Below, piece by piece: positions 33,791 to 45,008 of a stretch of DNA of 64,000 nucleotides (position 1 is the first letter of the stretch; every line of letters starts with the position of its first letter). Source of the DNA: Fremontodendron californicum (taxonomy: Eukaryota > Streptophyta > Magnoliopsida > Malvales > Malvaceae); the NCBI GenBank assembly GCA_030761205.1, contig JAULJL010000033.1:6331501-6395500 (forward strand), given 5' to 3'. A program made the translations under genes and the position numbers. The notes under the pieces are model-generated. The model was not told where the DNA came from. It was given only the letters and a program-made list of their open reading frames with translations, and ran no database searches.

Positions 33791-35760
33791 CATTATCTAA
33801 CATTTTGCTTGTTGTGTCTCAGTTATAATAAGTGGTTAGCAACCTCTGCAGGTAATATCTCCTAAATTCTACCTTTAAAATTTGACATTGGGGACAATGT
33901 CATATTTTAGTAGGGGGTAAGGGACATATTTTGCTAAAAAAAAAAAAATTGTTGTGTTTTAAGACATTTAGAAGTATTCATTCTGAACAAGGTCTGAGTA
34001 AGGGAGACTTGAGACATACCTTGTCAGTTTGATTTTAATTTTTTTATGTTTACTTGTTAATTTTTGTTTAGTATTTTAGGATTATTTAGGTTGCATGAGT
34101 TTGTTTTGAGTCTAGTTATTCCTATTCTTATGTTATTAGTTCTTTTCTCTTACACATGATTCTTTCATTTGGGTTAATAGACTTACATTGAGGACAATGT
34201 AAGAATTAAGTGTGGGGGGAATGATTTAGGATTTCTTTTATTTTTGTCTACTATTTTTTATGAGTCTTTATTATTATTATTATTATTTTTTAGTGTGTTT
34301 TAGTTTTTTTTTTAATACAATGATGAGATATGAATTGCATAGGTCTAAACTGGTTATTAGTGAGAAGATTTTCATGAGAATTAAGCTTGATACTAATTTT
34401 TATGAGCCAATGTTAATATGATATGTTGATTGAGAAAGAAGCATGTTTAGACTTAATCTGACTTGTATAATCATCCTTGTGAGTTTTTGAGCCTATAATG
34501 ATTGATGCATTATACAAATCAATCTAATTTCTTTCTTGAGTGCTCTTATGATTACATGATTCTCTAGAACTTGCTTTAAACCGTTTGAGACTATATTGAT
34601 ACATGTGACAACATGAATATGATAGAGGCATTAGGATTATAACGAGAGCCAAACAACCATCCCTTATTGATGTTCCAAGAGAACATCCCCACTAGTGAGC
34701 CAATTTGAGCCTACATTAAATATGCTGTTTTATTGGTAACCACAACTTACACCTAGCCTAAATATACTTATATCCTTACCCTTGTTCTAAAGATGGATTA
34801 TATATTTTGAGACATATTGCAAAAAAACAAGGGATATTTTTAGTTGAAAATTTGGGTTAGAAACAAAAGATAAGTGTGGGGGAAGAAAAGAAAAGAAAAA
34901 GTCAAGAGAAAAAGAAAGGGATCATTGTTAAATACATTCCCATATTAAAAAAAAAAAAAAATCTTCTCTTGAACTTCTAGTTAAAGTAAAGAAAAAGATG
35001 TTACAAAGTTGGTTAGAATGAAGCAAAGGCTCAACATGAATATTTAGCCTATGTGACTATCTACTTGTAAAGAGTTTTGAGAAGTTTCTTTATATGATAT
35101 TATTATGTCTCTAAACTTTATGAACTCTTTGGAACCTTTGTGATATCTTTATCCTTTTGTTCTTCAACCACATTACAAACCCCTTGGCCCCATTACAACC
35201 TTGATTAAAGACCTCTTGATTCATGAAGTTGTATGATCTAAATAGTGGAGAATAGGTGGACAAGCAAGCATATGGTAGAACTATTTTCATGAGATTGATT
35301 GAGTGTAAACACTTTACCACTACTTTAAAGAGTGAAAATCATGAGAGTATCCCATGTGAGAGGTTGAGATTAAGTTGAATATGCACTATTTTGATTGAAA
35401 TATGTTATGTTAATATTGGCTTAACTCATTTATTTACATTCAAGCATGATTTTTTGTGAAATTCTTTGAGCTATTGATTAGTTTATAAGACTTGTTCAAA
35501 ATTTGTCTCTAATTTATATTGAAAGGATTAGGAGTAAATATTTTTAGTGTATGTAGTTTACTTATATTTTAGTTTTTCAATGTTTGTGGGTATCGTTCTA
35601 GCAAACCCTCACGAGACTAAACTCGTCCACTAGGGACACCTAGGGGTTTAAAGGCTTGTGTCACATGCTAAGTGCCACCGTGATTTCCTACGAAAATGGA
35701 TTAGATTAGATTTTCTTATTTTATTTTTATTGAGTCGTTGCTAGGGACTAGCAACAATCT
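33791..35760 (+). other. Noncoding 3' region of the Athila element
   Basis: About 2 kb between the LOG-like gene and the 3' polypurine tract has no coding signal and no envelope-like frame. It contains a TTATTATTA microsatellite near 34267-34288 and the polypurine-like motifs listed separately. Confidence 0.7.
33883..34890 (+). repeat. Three internal polypurine-tract-like motifs
   Basis: GACATTGGGGACAATGTC followed by AGTAGGGGGTAAGGGA (33883-33924), CATTGAGGACAATGTAAG followed by AAGTGTGGGGGGAA (34187-34221), and AAGTGTGGGGGAAG (34873-34886) resemble the true tract AAGTGTGGGGG next to the 3' LTR. They could prime extra plus strands or be remains of duplicated ends. Confidence 0.6.
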
Positions 35761-35773
35761 AAGTGTGGGGGTG
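35761..35773 (+). other. Polypurine tract
   Basis: AAGTGTGGGGGTG lies immediately before the 3' LTR start at 35774. This is where plus-strand DNA synthesis would begin. Confidence 0.85.
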
Positions 35774-37280
35774 TGATAACTCGTATAATTATATAGTTTT
35801 TAGTTATGTTTTATTATTCTTTTGTGTCAAATACGAGTTATTATTGCTTAGTTTAATTGTGTTTATGATATTTTATATTTTTATGTAATTTGGTGTTTTT
35901 CACGAGTTTCTTTGAGTGATTTCAGATTACTAGGTTAAATCAACAATTAAGGGCAAATCCAGTTCAGTTCCAGTTCCGACACCTTTTGCCATATCAGCTA
36001 TATCTGGAATTTCACTGAAGAAATAAGGCTGCATTTTTTACAGTGCAAAGTTAAGAGGCACATCTATCTTTTTCATGTTTTACACTTCTTGAAACAGAGT
36101 CGTTTTCCCTAGTGAAATCGACCATCAAGTTGTCTGATGTGCAATGACGTCTGTGCTGACCTGTTTTGGTATTTTGACCATATCTTCCGATCCACATGAG
36201 CAAATGATCTGATTCCAACGGATATGGATCCGTAACTGATAGGGGTATAGTTTTCTAGAAGACCATTTTATCAGATAGAGCCTCCAACATTGACAAAATC
36301 GACCATCAAGCTGGCTAATCAGAATTGTCATACAATATGACGAAAATTGTTAGAAAAATGCACCCACCTATTATACCTACCTTTGAAATTTATAAAGCTT
36401 GTCTCTTGTCATTTAGCTCTCCAAAATGTGTATAAATAGAGGGCCTTGGATGAGTATTAGAATACATTGATACATTGGTAGGATATTAGCCATTGTAATA
36501 AAATTCTCTAAGTTTTCTTCTTCTTTCCTTTCTCTAGTTTTCTTTTTCTTTACTTATGTTTCTTACATTTCTTTTCATTTTATTCATATCTAGTATGTGT
36601 TGCTAATCATATTGTTGAGGTGATGAGGTGAAGCTTTTGGTAAATGCTAAGGTTAGTCTCTTAAACTTGAGCTAAAATGAATCATCATTTATAAACATTA
36701 GTATAGATAATATTTTATTTTGGTTTAAAATCATACTTGCAAAGTAGAGATCTTGATTCGTTATTGACAAGGAAAATGGCACAGTAAATGCTTGGTTTCA
36801 TAACCTTGATTTGTTGTAGACATATACCTTGGCATAAGGAATGCTTGGACTCTTTTTATGAGTTTTGAGGACACCAAATGAACATAATATCATATGCTAT
36901 GGACGTTGGACAATTTGGACTGAATTGCTAAACCTTCCGATTGGAACCTCCCTTATGTGTGGATTTCAATTGTGTAATAAAACAAGATTAATCTTAGCAT
37001 AACACCAAGAGTGGATTCTCTAACCTCAACATATTTTCTTATTGTTTTTTATATCTTGTTTAATTGCTTTTATGTTATTTTGTTTATTTTGTTCTCTAAT
37101 ATCTTGTTTACTTTCTTTGTTATTGATTCCCTAATATCTTGTTTATTTTATTTTTCTTATATATTTATAAACTTATACTTACTAATACGCTTCCCTGTGG
37201 TTCGACCTCGGACACCCGAGAATTTATTACTTGAACATAACCTGCACTTGGGTTTACAACTCTTAATTGAGTTACCATCA
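35774..37280 (+). mobile_element. Athila element 3' LTR
   Basis: 1507 bases, the same length as the 5' LTR. By eye it differs from it at about 12 sites, all substitutions (for example in the CCATCA-proximal end and in the CTTTTCTT tract). It is followed by TATTG. Confidence 0.95.
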
Positions 37281-37285
37281 TATTG

Positions 37286-37687
37286 TCTCTTGCAAATCGA
37301 ACTTGTTTCCTTAAGACGGGTCGAGTCTTGATTAGTTAAGGAACTCAATTTAAGGACAAATCTTTTTTTTTTACAGTTTGCAAAAATGAATAAAAATCAA
37401 GAAAATTCTCCCTCTTATCCTTCACATGTGATTTCACTAACCGTACAAAATTATTGTCTATTTTATCTTTGCCTGATTCTCAGCAGTAGTGTAAGACCCT
37501 CGTAAGACAGAGATCGACTCGAGTCTCTTTAAACGATTCATAGATGGTGGATCAAGTTTATATATGCTTGTAGACAAAGCACACTATCATCTGGTCTTAT
37601 TATTATATTAATAATTTTTAGAGTAAGGGGTTAATTGAGAGATTTAGCCCTAAATTGACCACGAGTCAGGAATCGCAACCGGGACAA
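37286..37687 (+). repeat. Continuation of the interrupted repeat and LTR remnant
   Basis: The first 90 bases continue the about 250-bp repeat unit that stops at 27622. The rest has no coding signal. It ends AATCGCAACCGGGACAA before the next LTR, which resembles a Tat LTR terminus. Confidence 0.6.
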
Positions 37688-40150
37688 TGTAAAGCCCGTA
37701 CAATTTGGTATTTTAACTTCACATAGTGTTAAAATGTGATATATTACTGATCAAGATTATTGCAAAAGCTAATCACCACAAAATCGGTAAAATATGAACC
37801 AGGGGTATTTTAGTCATTTTACCCAAAATGTTATTTTTGGTTCGAATATGGTACCAATAGACTCCGTGATCATATAGGATCTCAATATGATGCTTAGATT
37901 GAAAATTTTACATTTTTTTAAAACTAAAAAATTAAATGGAAATCGGGTATACCCTTAATTAGCTTAAAATAGTGAAAATCGAGAACTAGTCGCGGGAAGG
38001 TCCAAAAAAGGTTTTAAGTGAATAAATGGATTCATATAGACATAAAATGATGTTTGAGTGCTATTGGTGAAATCAGAATGAGAATCGGAGCTAAAAACCA
38101 AAAAAGTCAAAATATTGACCCATAAACGGTCCGAGGCCCGGATTTGATGCTGGGGATATCAAAAAATTTTGAAAACTTGTGTACAGTGTAAAATGATATT
38201 TTAAACACATCTGTTTTGAGAAAAGTGAAAAACGAGCTTCCGAGCATAAAAAATTCATGTGGGCCTGCTTAGGCACTAAAAGACAAAAATGGGCTATAGT
38301 CACCTTGGTTGATATTTGGCATGGGATAAATGGACATAAAATACATGCCATAACCCCATGTTCAGCCATGAGACCATTCTCCTTAGGCATTAAGGGTTGC
38401 TTCATCTTCTTCCTTAAGCGAAAACCTAACCAAGTGAAAACTTCATAACCAAAAACTTGTAAGCTTGATCTTTTGAATTCTACTCATCACCAAGCCAACA
38501 AAATACATATTTTTACTATCTAGAAGGTGAGGATTACTTATTTGGTGTTAGTTTTTCAAGAAACCAAGAGAAACTATGTGTTTCTCTTTATGGCCATTTT
38601 TGCCTTATGTGGTTTCCAACATAGTCATCACCTTGAACCAACACCATGGGTAGTCCTAAATCAACCTCTACATCCATTATTTGGGGTTGGTTGATTAAAA
38701 GAGTGGCCTGGAGATGGAAATCCAAGTTTGGCTGAATACACTATGGTGTCCAACCATCTTGTGCCGCCACTTCCACCACCATCCGAGGCCACTATTGGCT
38801 TTGCTAGGCTCGGGGGAGCAACTTTCTAGTTGATCATTGCACCGGATTTCCATCCGAGCTAGGTGTAAAAATCATAAAGCTTAAATAGCTAAGCTGTAAA
38901 ATTTTGGATAGTAGCTAATTAGATACAATTTGGATAGCGTGAATGTTTCATAATTATAAAATATTTATGAAATGACTGTTTATGTGCTAGGAGCGCGGAT
39001 TAGATGAGTTCGTGGTTAGTAGAGCTCCAGAGCACGAGGATCTAGTTTCTCTCGCTAAGAGCACTTTGAGTAAACGCGTAGCGATAGACGTAGGATCATT
39101 AGATTATGTTATGACATACTGACTGTGATTGTATGAATGTATCGGTGATGGATTATAATGCACTAGAGTTGGTAAATGGTAGTGTGTACGACGTAGAATT
39201 ACCTTATGGTATCGAATTCTCATAAAGACGCGATAAAAAGGTCCAAGGAATGGACGAGTGATGATTGGGTAATAATCTGGGATTGATGTATGAGTGGTCA
39301 ACTGTATGGCGCCACATTGTTTCCTTACTTGTGTGCTTATTTAAATGCTATGTGCTGCATGTCTACTGGAATGTTAAGCTATGCATGAATTTGTAGGCTG
39401 CCATTGTGCCCTATCGGATTTGTAGGCTACCATTGTGCCCTACGGTATCTGTAGGCTGCCATTATGCCCTACCAAATTGTAGGAGCCTTTGTGCCCTACC
39501 GATTTGTAGGAGTCTACGTACCCTACCGGATGTTATAGTTGTTTGTGATGTTGGATGGGAACATCAAGGTGATATTAGTTAATATGACTTGCGAGTCTTT
39601 TCCATAGACTTTACTAATTCTGCGTTTGCTCACTGAGTCCTTATGACTCACCATTTAGTTATTTTTCTTTTCCAGATACTGATCAATCCGGTCCCTCATC
39701 CACCACTCTAGCTTGCTCGTGATCGATAGTCGGTGAGCATGATATACCGTTTTGACGAGGTGATCCGTTGCTTGATGGAGGAGCCGTGCATAGTCACCTA
39801 GGGATGTCATATGTTATTTTGTCTAAGTATGTTGTATTATGTGTCATGCAGTTATCCGATCAGAGACCGAGATTGTTGTTTATATTTTTGGTATTGTATA
39901 TAAATATATGCAGTGTGGTTCACTTTGTGCATCTGCTGCGGGGCATCTCGGTTACTCCCTAGTTGGAGGTGTCCTAACTAGGATTTCATGTGTTAGTATT
40001 ATTCTTTTGCATGTTTTGCAGGTTCGCTAAACCTTCTTATCGGGCAGGGTCATGCCGAAATTTCGTTAGGTAGATGAGTGGTTAAGGCTTCGGAGGCAAG
40101 GGCAAAAACTTGTCTCTGGTCGGTCACACTCTTGGATTTGGGATATAATA
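37688..40150 (+). mobile_element. Probable solo LTR of a chromovirus (Tekay/del-like) element
   Basis: It starts TGTAAAGCCCGTACAATTTG and has features usual for these LTRs: a TTGCTCACTGAGTC block near 39627, a CTTTTCCAGATACTGATC segment near 39667, and tandem TTGTAGGCTGCCAT units. The end, near GATTTGGGATATAATA at about 40150, is approximate because no target duplication was found. No coding region is attached. Confidence 0.55.
39387..39540 (+). repeat. About 30-bp tandem repeats in the chromovirus LTR
   Basis: Five degenerate units of TTGTAGGCTGCCAT followed by TGTGCCCTACC. Similar arrays are common in the U3 of related LTRs. Confidence 0.85.
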
Positions 40151-43100
40151 AGTAGTCAAACAGGGGCAGTAGTAGACACCAAATTTTGTCTGGGCCATCT
40201 AAACAAGATGAGTTCTCCTTTCAACTTCCCGGAACGTAAAGAGACTTTCACCATTCCTCATATGGGTCCCCAAGACTTTGATTCGGAGTCCAACACAAAA
40301 AGTTAACTAAAAAAAGTCAAATCTAAAAAAGTCAACCCCAAAAAGTCAACCATTAAAAAAGTCAACTCTCAGTAAAAATCAAGATTCACAGTTGAACCGA
40401 ACAATGGTGAAGGAATTTTGATAATTGGAGGTCTACAACGAAAGATAGAGAGTTTGAAAGACATATTACAAAAATTCAGTGTAGGAAAAATGACTGATTT
40501 TTCAAATTTAGGGAAAAGTGTGTAAACGATCAAATTGGACGAAATTGGAGGTTCCAAATGGAATAATATCAATCAATATGGATATTGGAAGGTCCAATTT
40601 TGAAGCGGAGTTGAAAGAAGATGTGGTTTGAAGAGAAAAAAAAATAAAGGATTTAATGAATAAATAAAAAAACCACAAATTTGGGGAAAACTGCAGCAAT
40701 AGCCCGATTCGGTGAAATTGAAGCCCCTAATTGATTTATAATAAATAAAAAAAAATGTCCCAAGTCCCAATTTGAAGTGGATCCCAAGGAAGAGCCAATT
40801 GGAGGAGAAACAAGAAAAACTAAATCGGAGAGGAATTCGGATGTAAAAATTGGGCATTTTTGGACAAACTCCAATTCAATATATTACAAAGGTAGTGGAA
40901 AAAGAAAATTCAGAAATTAGGCCCGTTTCGAGTAAGACCGAGGTTTCAAGGTTAAAGGGCAATTTAGAAAAATTTGGGAAAAATAAAAATCAAGCTCGAA
41001 AATCATGAAAACTTCCAGATTTGAGTTTTAAATTTGATGGAACGGATTGGAGAAGAAAAATCTGGAATCAGGGCTCAAATGGAAAAAGACAAAGTTCGGG
41101 GGCACTAATACAAAATTCCAAGAGAAAATTTCGGCAAAAATAGAAAACGAGCTCGAAAAATTATGAAAATTTTCAGAACTGAGTTTTATATTTTTATGGA
41201 AGGGATTGGAGAAGAAAAATCCGAAAACGGATCTCAAATGAAAAAAGACAATGTTCGGTTGCACTAATTCAAAATTTTAAGAGAAAATCCGGGAAAAATA
41301 GAAAACGAGCTCGAAAAATTATGAAAATTTTTAGAACTAAGTTTTATATTTTATGGAAGGTATTAGAGAATAAAAATTCAAAATCGGAGCTCAAATGGAA
41401 AAAGACAAAGTTTGGGAGGCACTAAACCGAAACTTTAAAGAAAAATTCGGAAAAAATAGAATCCGAGCTCAGAAAAATATGAAAACCTCCAGAACTGAGT
41501 TTTATATTGGATGGGATGGATTAAAAAAGAAAATTTGGAAATTGGGGTCCATTTGCAAATAAATTAAGTTTGGGAGCCAAAATGCAATTTTATCGAAAAA
41601 TCGAAAATGGCCATTTTGCAAATAAAAAAAAGGAATGGCCTAGAAAATTCCAGGCCATTTTCGGCCAGCCCATGGATGAAGGAGAGGGTGTGATCATCTT
41701 AAATCAAAATGGCCAAGCTTGAATAGCAAGATGATATTTTTAAGAAATGACAAGATTCTCCACTGTGCCTTCATGGCATTTTTGGCCAGTGGGAGGTCTT
41801 CAAATTGTAAAGCCATGTGAAGGCCATGTGAAGAGCATGTGAAGGATATGAGATGATGCCAAATAGGATAAAAAATGCCACTTATGAAGATATTTTAATA
41901 GTAAGCCATATGATCATGACAAGTGACCTAGATATTTTGTAGAGATAGTAGACAAGAATAATCTAGATGTCATTATTGGCCAATAAAAGGCTAGGAAAAC
42001 CTTAATTTAAGGAAATCATCATGCAAAAAGGAGATAAGAACCCTTAATTTAAGGAAAGCATCATGCAAGGAGGGAACAAAATTTAGCCATGTAGCAAGGA
42101 TGTTGGCAGAGCATGCGAAGCATGACAAGGGCAAAAAATAAAATGCTCTCTACTGTATACAAGGGGGCCGGCCACACTCTAGGAAGGGAGGAGGATTCAT
42201 TTTTTTTCAAAGGCATTTCACTACACTCTTGAGAAGAAAGGGAGAAAAAGAAACAAAATGAGAAATCGGAGTGCTTGATTTGGAAAGCAATTGCTAGGAA
42301 GCTATTTCCTCTCTTCTTCTTCAATTATTTTCTTTGATTTCATGTTCTTTTTCTCCTCTTTCTCCATGTTATTGTTAACTTTCCTTATTGAATAAAAGGT
42401 TTTCAAAATAAATTTCTAAAGGTTTTCTTTCCTTTATTCTTTGCAAAATAACAAAGTTGATAAAATTTTTCAAGACTTGTTTCATTTTGGTTGAATCTTA
42501 GGGCCTTATTGTGCTTGTTTTTGCTTGATTTTCTTGCTTACTTGTTGATTGTGGGTTTCACCATTATGGTAGGATAGATTTGCTCTTTTGGTTTCTCTTT
42601 TAAAAAAATCAAATAAAAGGTTTGAGAAGCTTGAGGATCTTGATTTTAATCAAGTGATTTTGCTTAGATATGTCCAAGGAACTAACCAATAAGCCAACCT
42701 TATTTTATTTTTCTTCCTTGTTTTTTTTTTTAAAAAAAAAAACTCATAATTGATTCATTTTCATATGTTTGTTGGCTGTAAAATCATGCATTCATACCAT
42801 TTTCAACTTGGCTTTTGGCTAAGACCAATCAATGGTCTCTAGCCAAAAATCCCTTGTCTATAGTAGTTGAAAGAGTGATAGTTGTTAAGTTGGATATTCG
42901 AATTTTAGCATTTTTTTACTAAGCTATTTTTGTCAAAATAAAAAGATTTTTTAACCATATTTATCAGATCATTAGAGGATTCCTTGGTATTTTTTACAAG
43001 ATTTTTAGAATTTTTTATCAAGGTTGAAAAATGGTTTTCGATAAAACAGTTTTTAGTTTACTGTTATGACTTTAGTGAAATTTAGGTCAAGGCATCCCTA

Positions 43101-43989
43101 GTCCAAAAATTAAACTAATTTTTTCCCATAAATTAAATCATGTTTCAAATATATACTGATTTTTCCAAAAAAAAAAAATTGGTTTTTTTATAAAAGGTAA
43201 AAAAAATAGTTTTTCAAAACTGGTTATGAGAGTCAGAAATGAGTTTTCCTAAATTAATAATTTTCTGATTTTTATTTGTGAAAGGGGGGCGATTTGAGTC
43301 ATTAGCTACTATTTTAGGTTGATTTCCATGTCATCTCAAGGATAAAAATTGATTTTACAAAAATCGGGTCATGGGTAGTCAACCCGGGTTTTAAAAAAAA
43401 AATAGGAAAACTAGAACTTCTTTTAGGGGGTTCAGCCAAGGCCTTCTTCATCCCAAAAATTCTATTTTTTTTAAAAATTTGAGCCCAAAGTGTTTCGGTT
43501 TAAGAATCCAATTTAAGTTTCTTTCAAAAGTAGTCGGATACCTTTTTAGGTGTACGGATGTCTTTACCTTAAGTGAGAAATACATCTTCATGCATTGCAT
43601 ATTTTGAAATGTTTTCTATTTAATTTGGCATAAGAACATTTTTTCGTTTTCCTAAACAGTTGGCAAGAAGTAGTTCCTAATCTTTGCCAGGTTGCCAGGG
43701 AGGTTAGGAAATTATTCAACGCACGTGTTTATGGAATCGAAAAATATGATTTTCGTTTGACCCGGAATCATATAAATGTCATATAAAATAATTATTTTCC
43801 AATCTTTGCCAGGTTTGTCGGGGAGTACGGTAGTATTTTTCGACATATGCCATTTATGTGATTCTTCACATAAAAATGAATTTTGAAAATAATGATGTGA
43901 GCATATTCCATGACATCTAGATTTACCATTTTTACCATGATATGTTTGTGAATATTCTATGGTGATGTCATTTTTATGATTGATTACTT

Positions 43990-44400
43990 AATTGATATGC
44001 TATGTCATTTAGATTTTGCCATGTCAAACATGCCATTTCATTCATTCATAAGCCATGTCATTCATTCATGTGCCATGCCATTTAGATTATGCCATGTCAT
44101 TAATTTACATGTCATGTCATCCATTCATATGCCATGTCATTCATTTCATGTGCCATATCATTTAGATTATGCCATGTCACTCATTCATATGCCATGTCAT
44201 TCATTTCATGTGCCATATCATTTAGATTATGCCATGTCATTGATTCACATGCCATGTCATTCATTCATGTGCCATGCCATTTAGGATTTGCCATGTCATT
44301 AATTATTTTGGCCATGTCATTTATATTTTGCTATGTCAAGCATGCCATGTCATTAATTCTTTTACCATGTCATAATAAATGTTTGCCATGCCATGTTAAA
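43990..44400 (+). repeat. CATGTCATT repeats in LTR B
   Basis: Degenerate units of GCCATGTCATTCATT with CATTTAGATTATGCCATG, including two nearly identical copies of about 60 bases around 44140-44260. The open frames here are artefacts of the repeat. Confidence 0.8.
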
Positions 44401-44669
44401 TATGCATGTTGTTTAATTTTTATCTTAGTAATATTCTTGCATATTCATGATCATTTCTTTGTGATTTTAAAATGCATGAAATATTATTAAAGATTTTTTA
44501 TAAATCAAGATTATTCCTGAGTTAAAATGATTCATGAGTTCTTTGCTGGGTCTGCCAGAGAAGATATCATCAATTATCATTAACAACGAAATATCTTTTT
44601 TTTTTTCAAAAACTTTTATCGAGATTCAAGATAACACACGATTAATAAGGTACCATTTTATACGGGCAT

Positions 44670-44695
44670 TGTGGGGATGCTAATCCTTCCCCACA
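44670..44695 (+). other. Perfect 7-bp hairpin in LTR B
   Basis: TGTGGGG pairs with CCCCACA around a 12-base loop. This is the best-preserved copy of the hairpin near the LTR 3' end. Confidence 0.5.
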
Positions 44696-45008
44696 CGTAA
44701 CCGACTCTCGAACCCACACTTGTTTTCTCTGGTTCAAAGCGCAGACTTCAAAATTAATTTTAAAAAATATTTTAATTAATTTTAAAATATTTTATAAAAA
44801 TCGATTTTAATAGGTGACCGATCACACCTAGCCAAAAAAGATTGATGGCGACTCCATTTCCTTTACGAGGTCGTTTTCACACCCTTAACCTTTAATTAAG
44901 AGGAATTAAGTCATCTTTTCCTCTATTTTTTCCAAAGTCACACTTTAACGAAGACCGATTGTCCCGCGATAGGGGTAGATAATTTTGGACTTTTTTGAGG
45001 TTGCAGCA

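Larger units (their letters stand above)
27623..37280 (+). mobile_element. Complete Athila-type LTR retrotransposon carrying accessory genes
   Basis: The 9658-base element has two 1507-base LTRs, perfect TATTG target duplications (27618-27622, 37281-37285), an Athila-type primer site and a polypurine tract. It codes for gag and protease, but reverse transcriptase, RNase H and the integrase core are deleted. Two unrelated ORFs, one of them LOG-like, lie between the integrase tail and a 2-kb noncoding 3' region. By eye the LTRs differ at about a dozen positions, so insertion was recent. The element could move only with enzymes supplied by an intact relative. Confidence 0.95.
40171..45008 (+). 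mobile_element. Tat/Ogre-like LTR (copy B)
   Basis: It begins AGTAGACACCAAATTTTGTC, the typical start with its first base changed, and ends TTGCAGCA. Its 3' part carries the same ordered blocks as copies A, C and D. The 5' half contains repeated AAAAAGTCAAC words (40300-40375) and several degenerate purine-rich units (40950-41560) around GAAAATTCGGGAAAAATAG. No primer site follows, so the internal region is gone. Confidence 0.65.

Noticed and set aside
33791..35760. Envelope-like ORF of Athila
   Set aside because: No frame of useful length with membrane segments was seen. The region looks noncoding.
43976..44490. Cysteine- and histidine-rich small proteins
   Set aside because: They are translations of CATGTCATT repeats inside an LTR and overlap in two phases.
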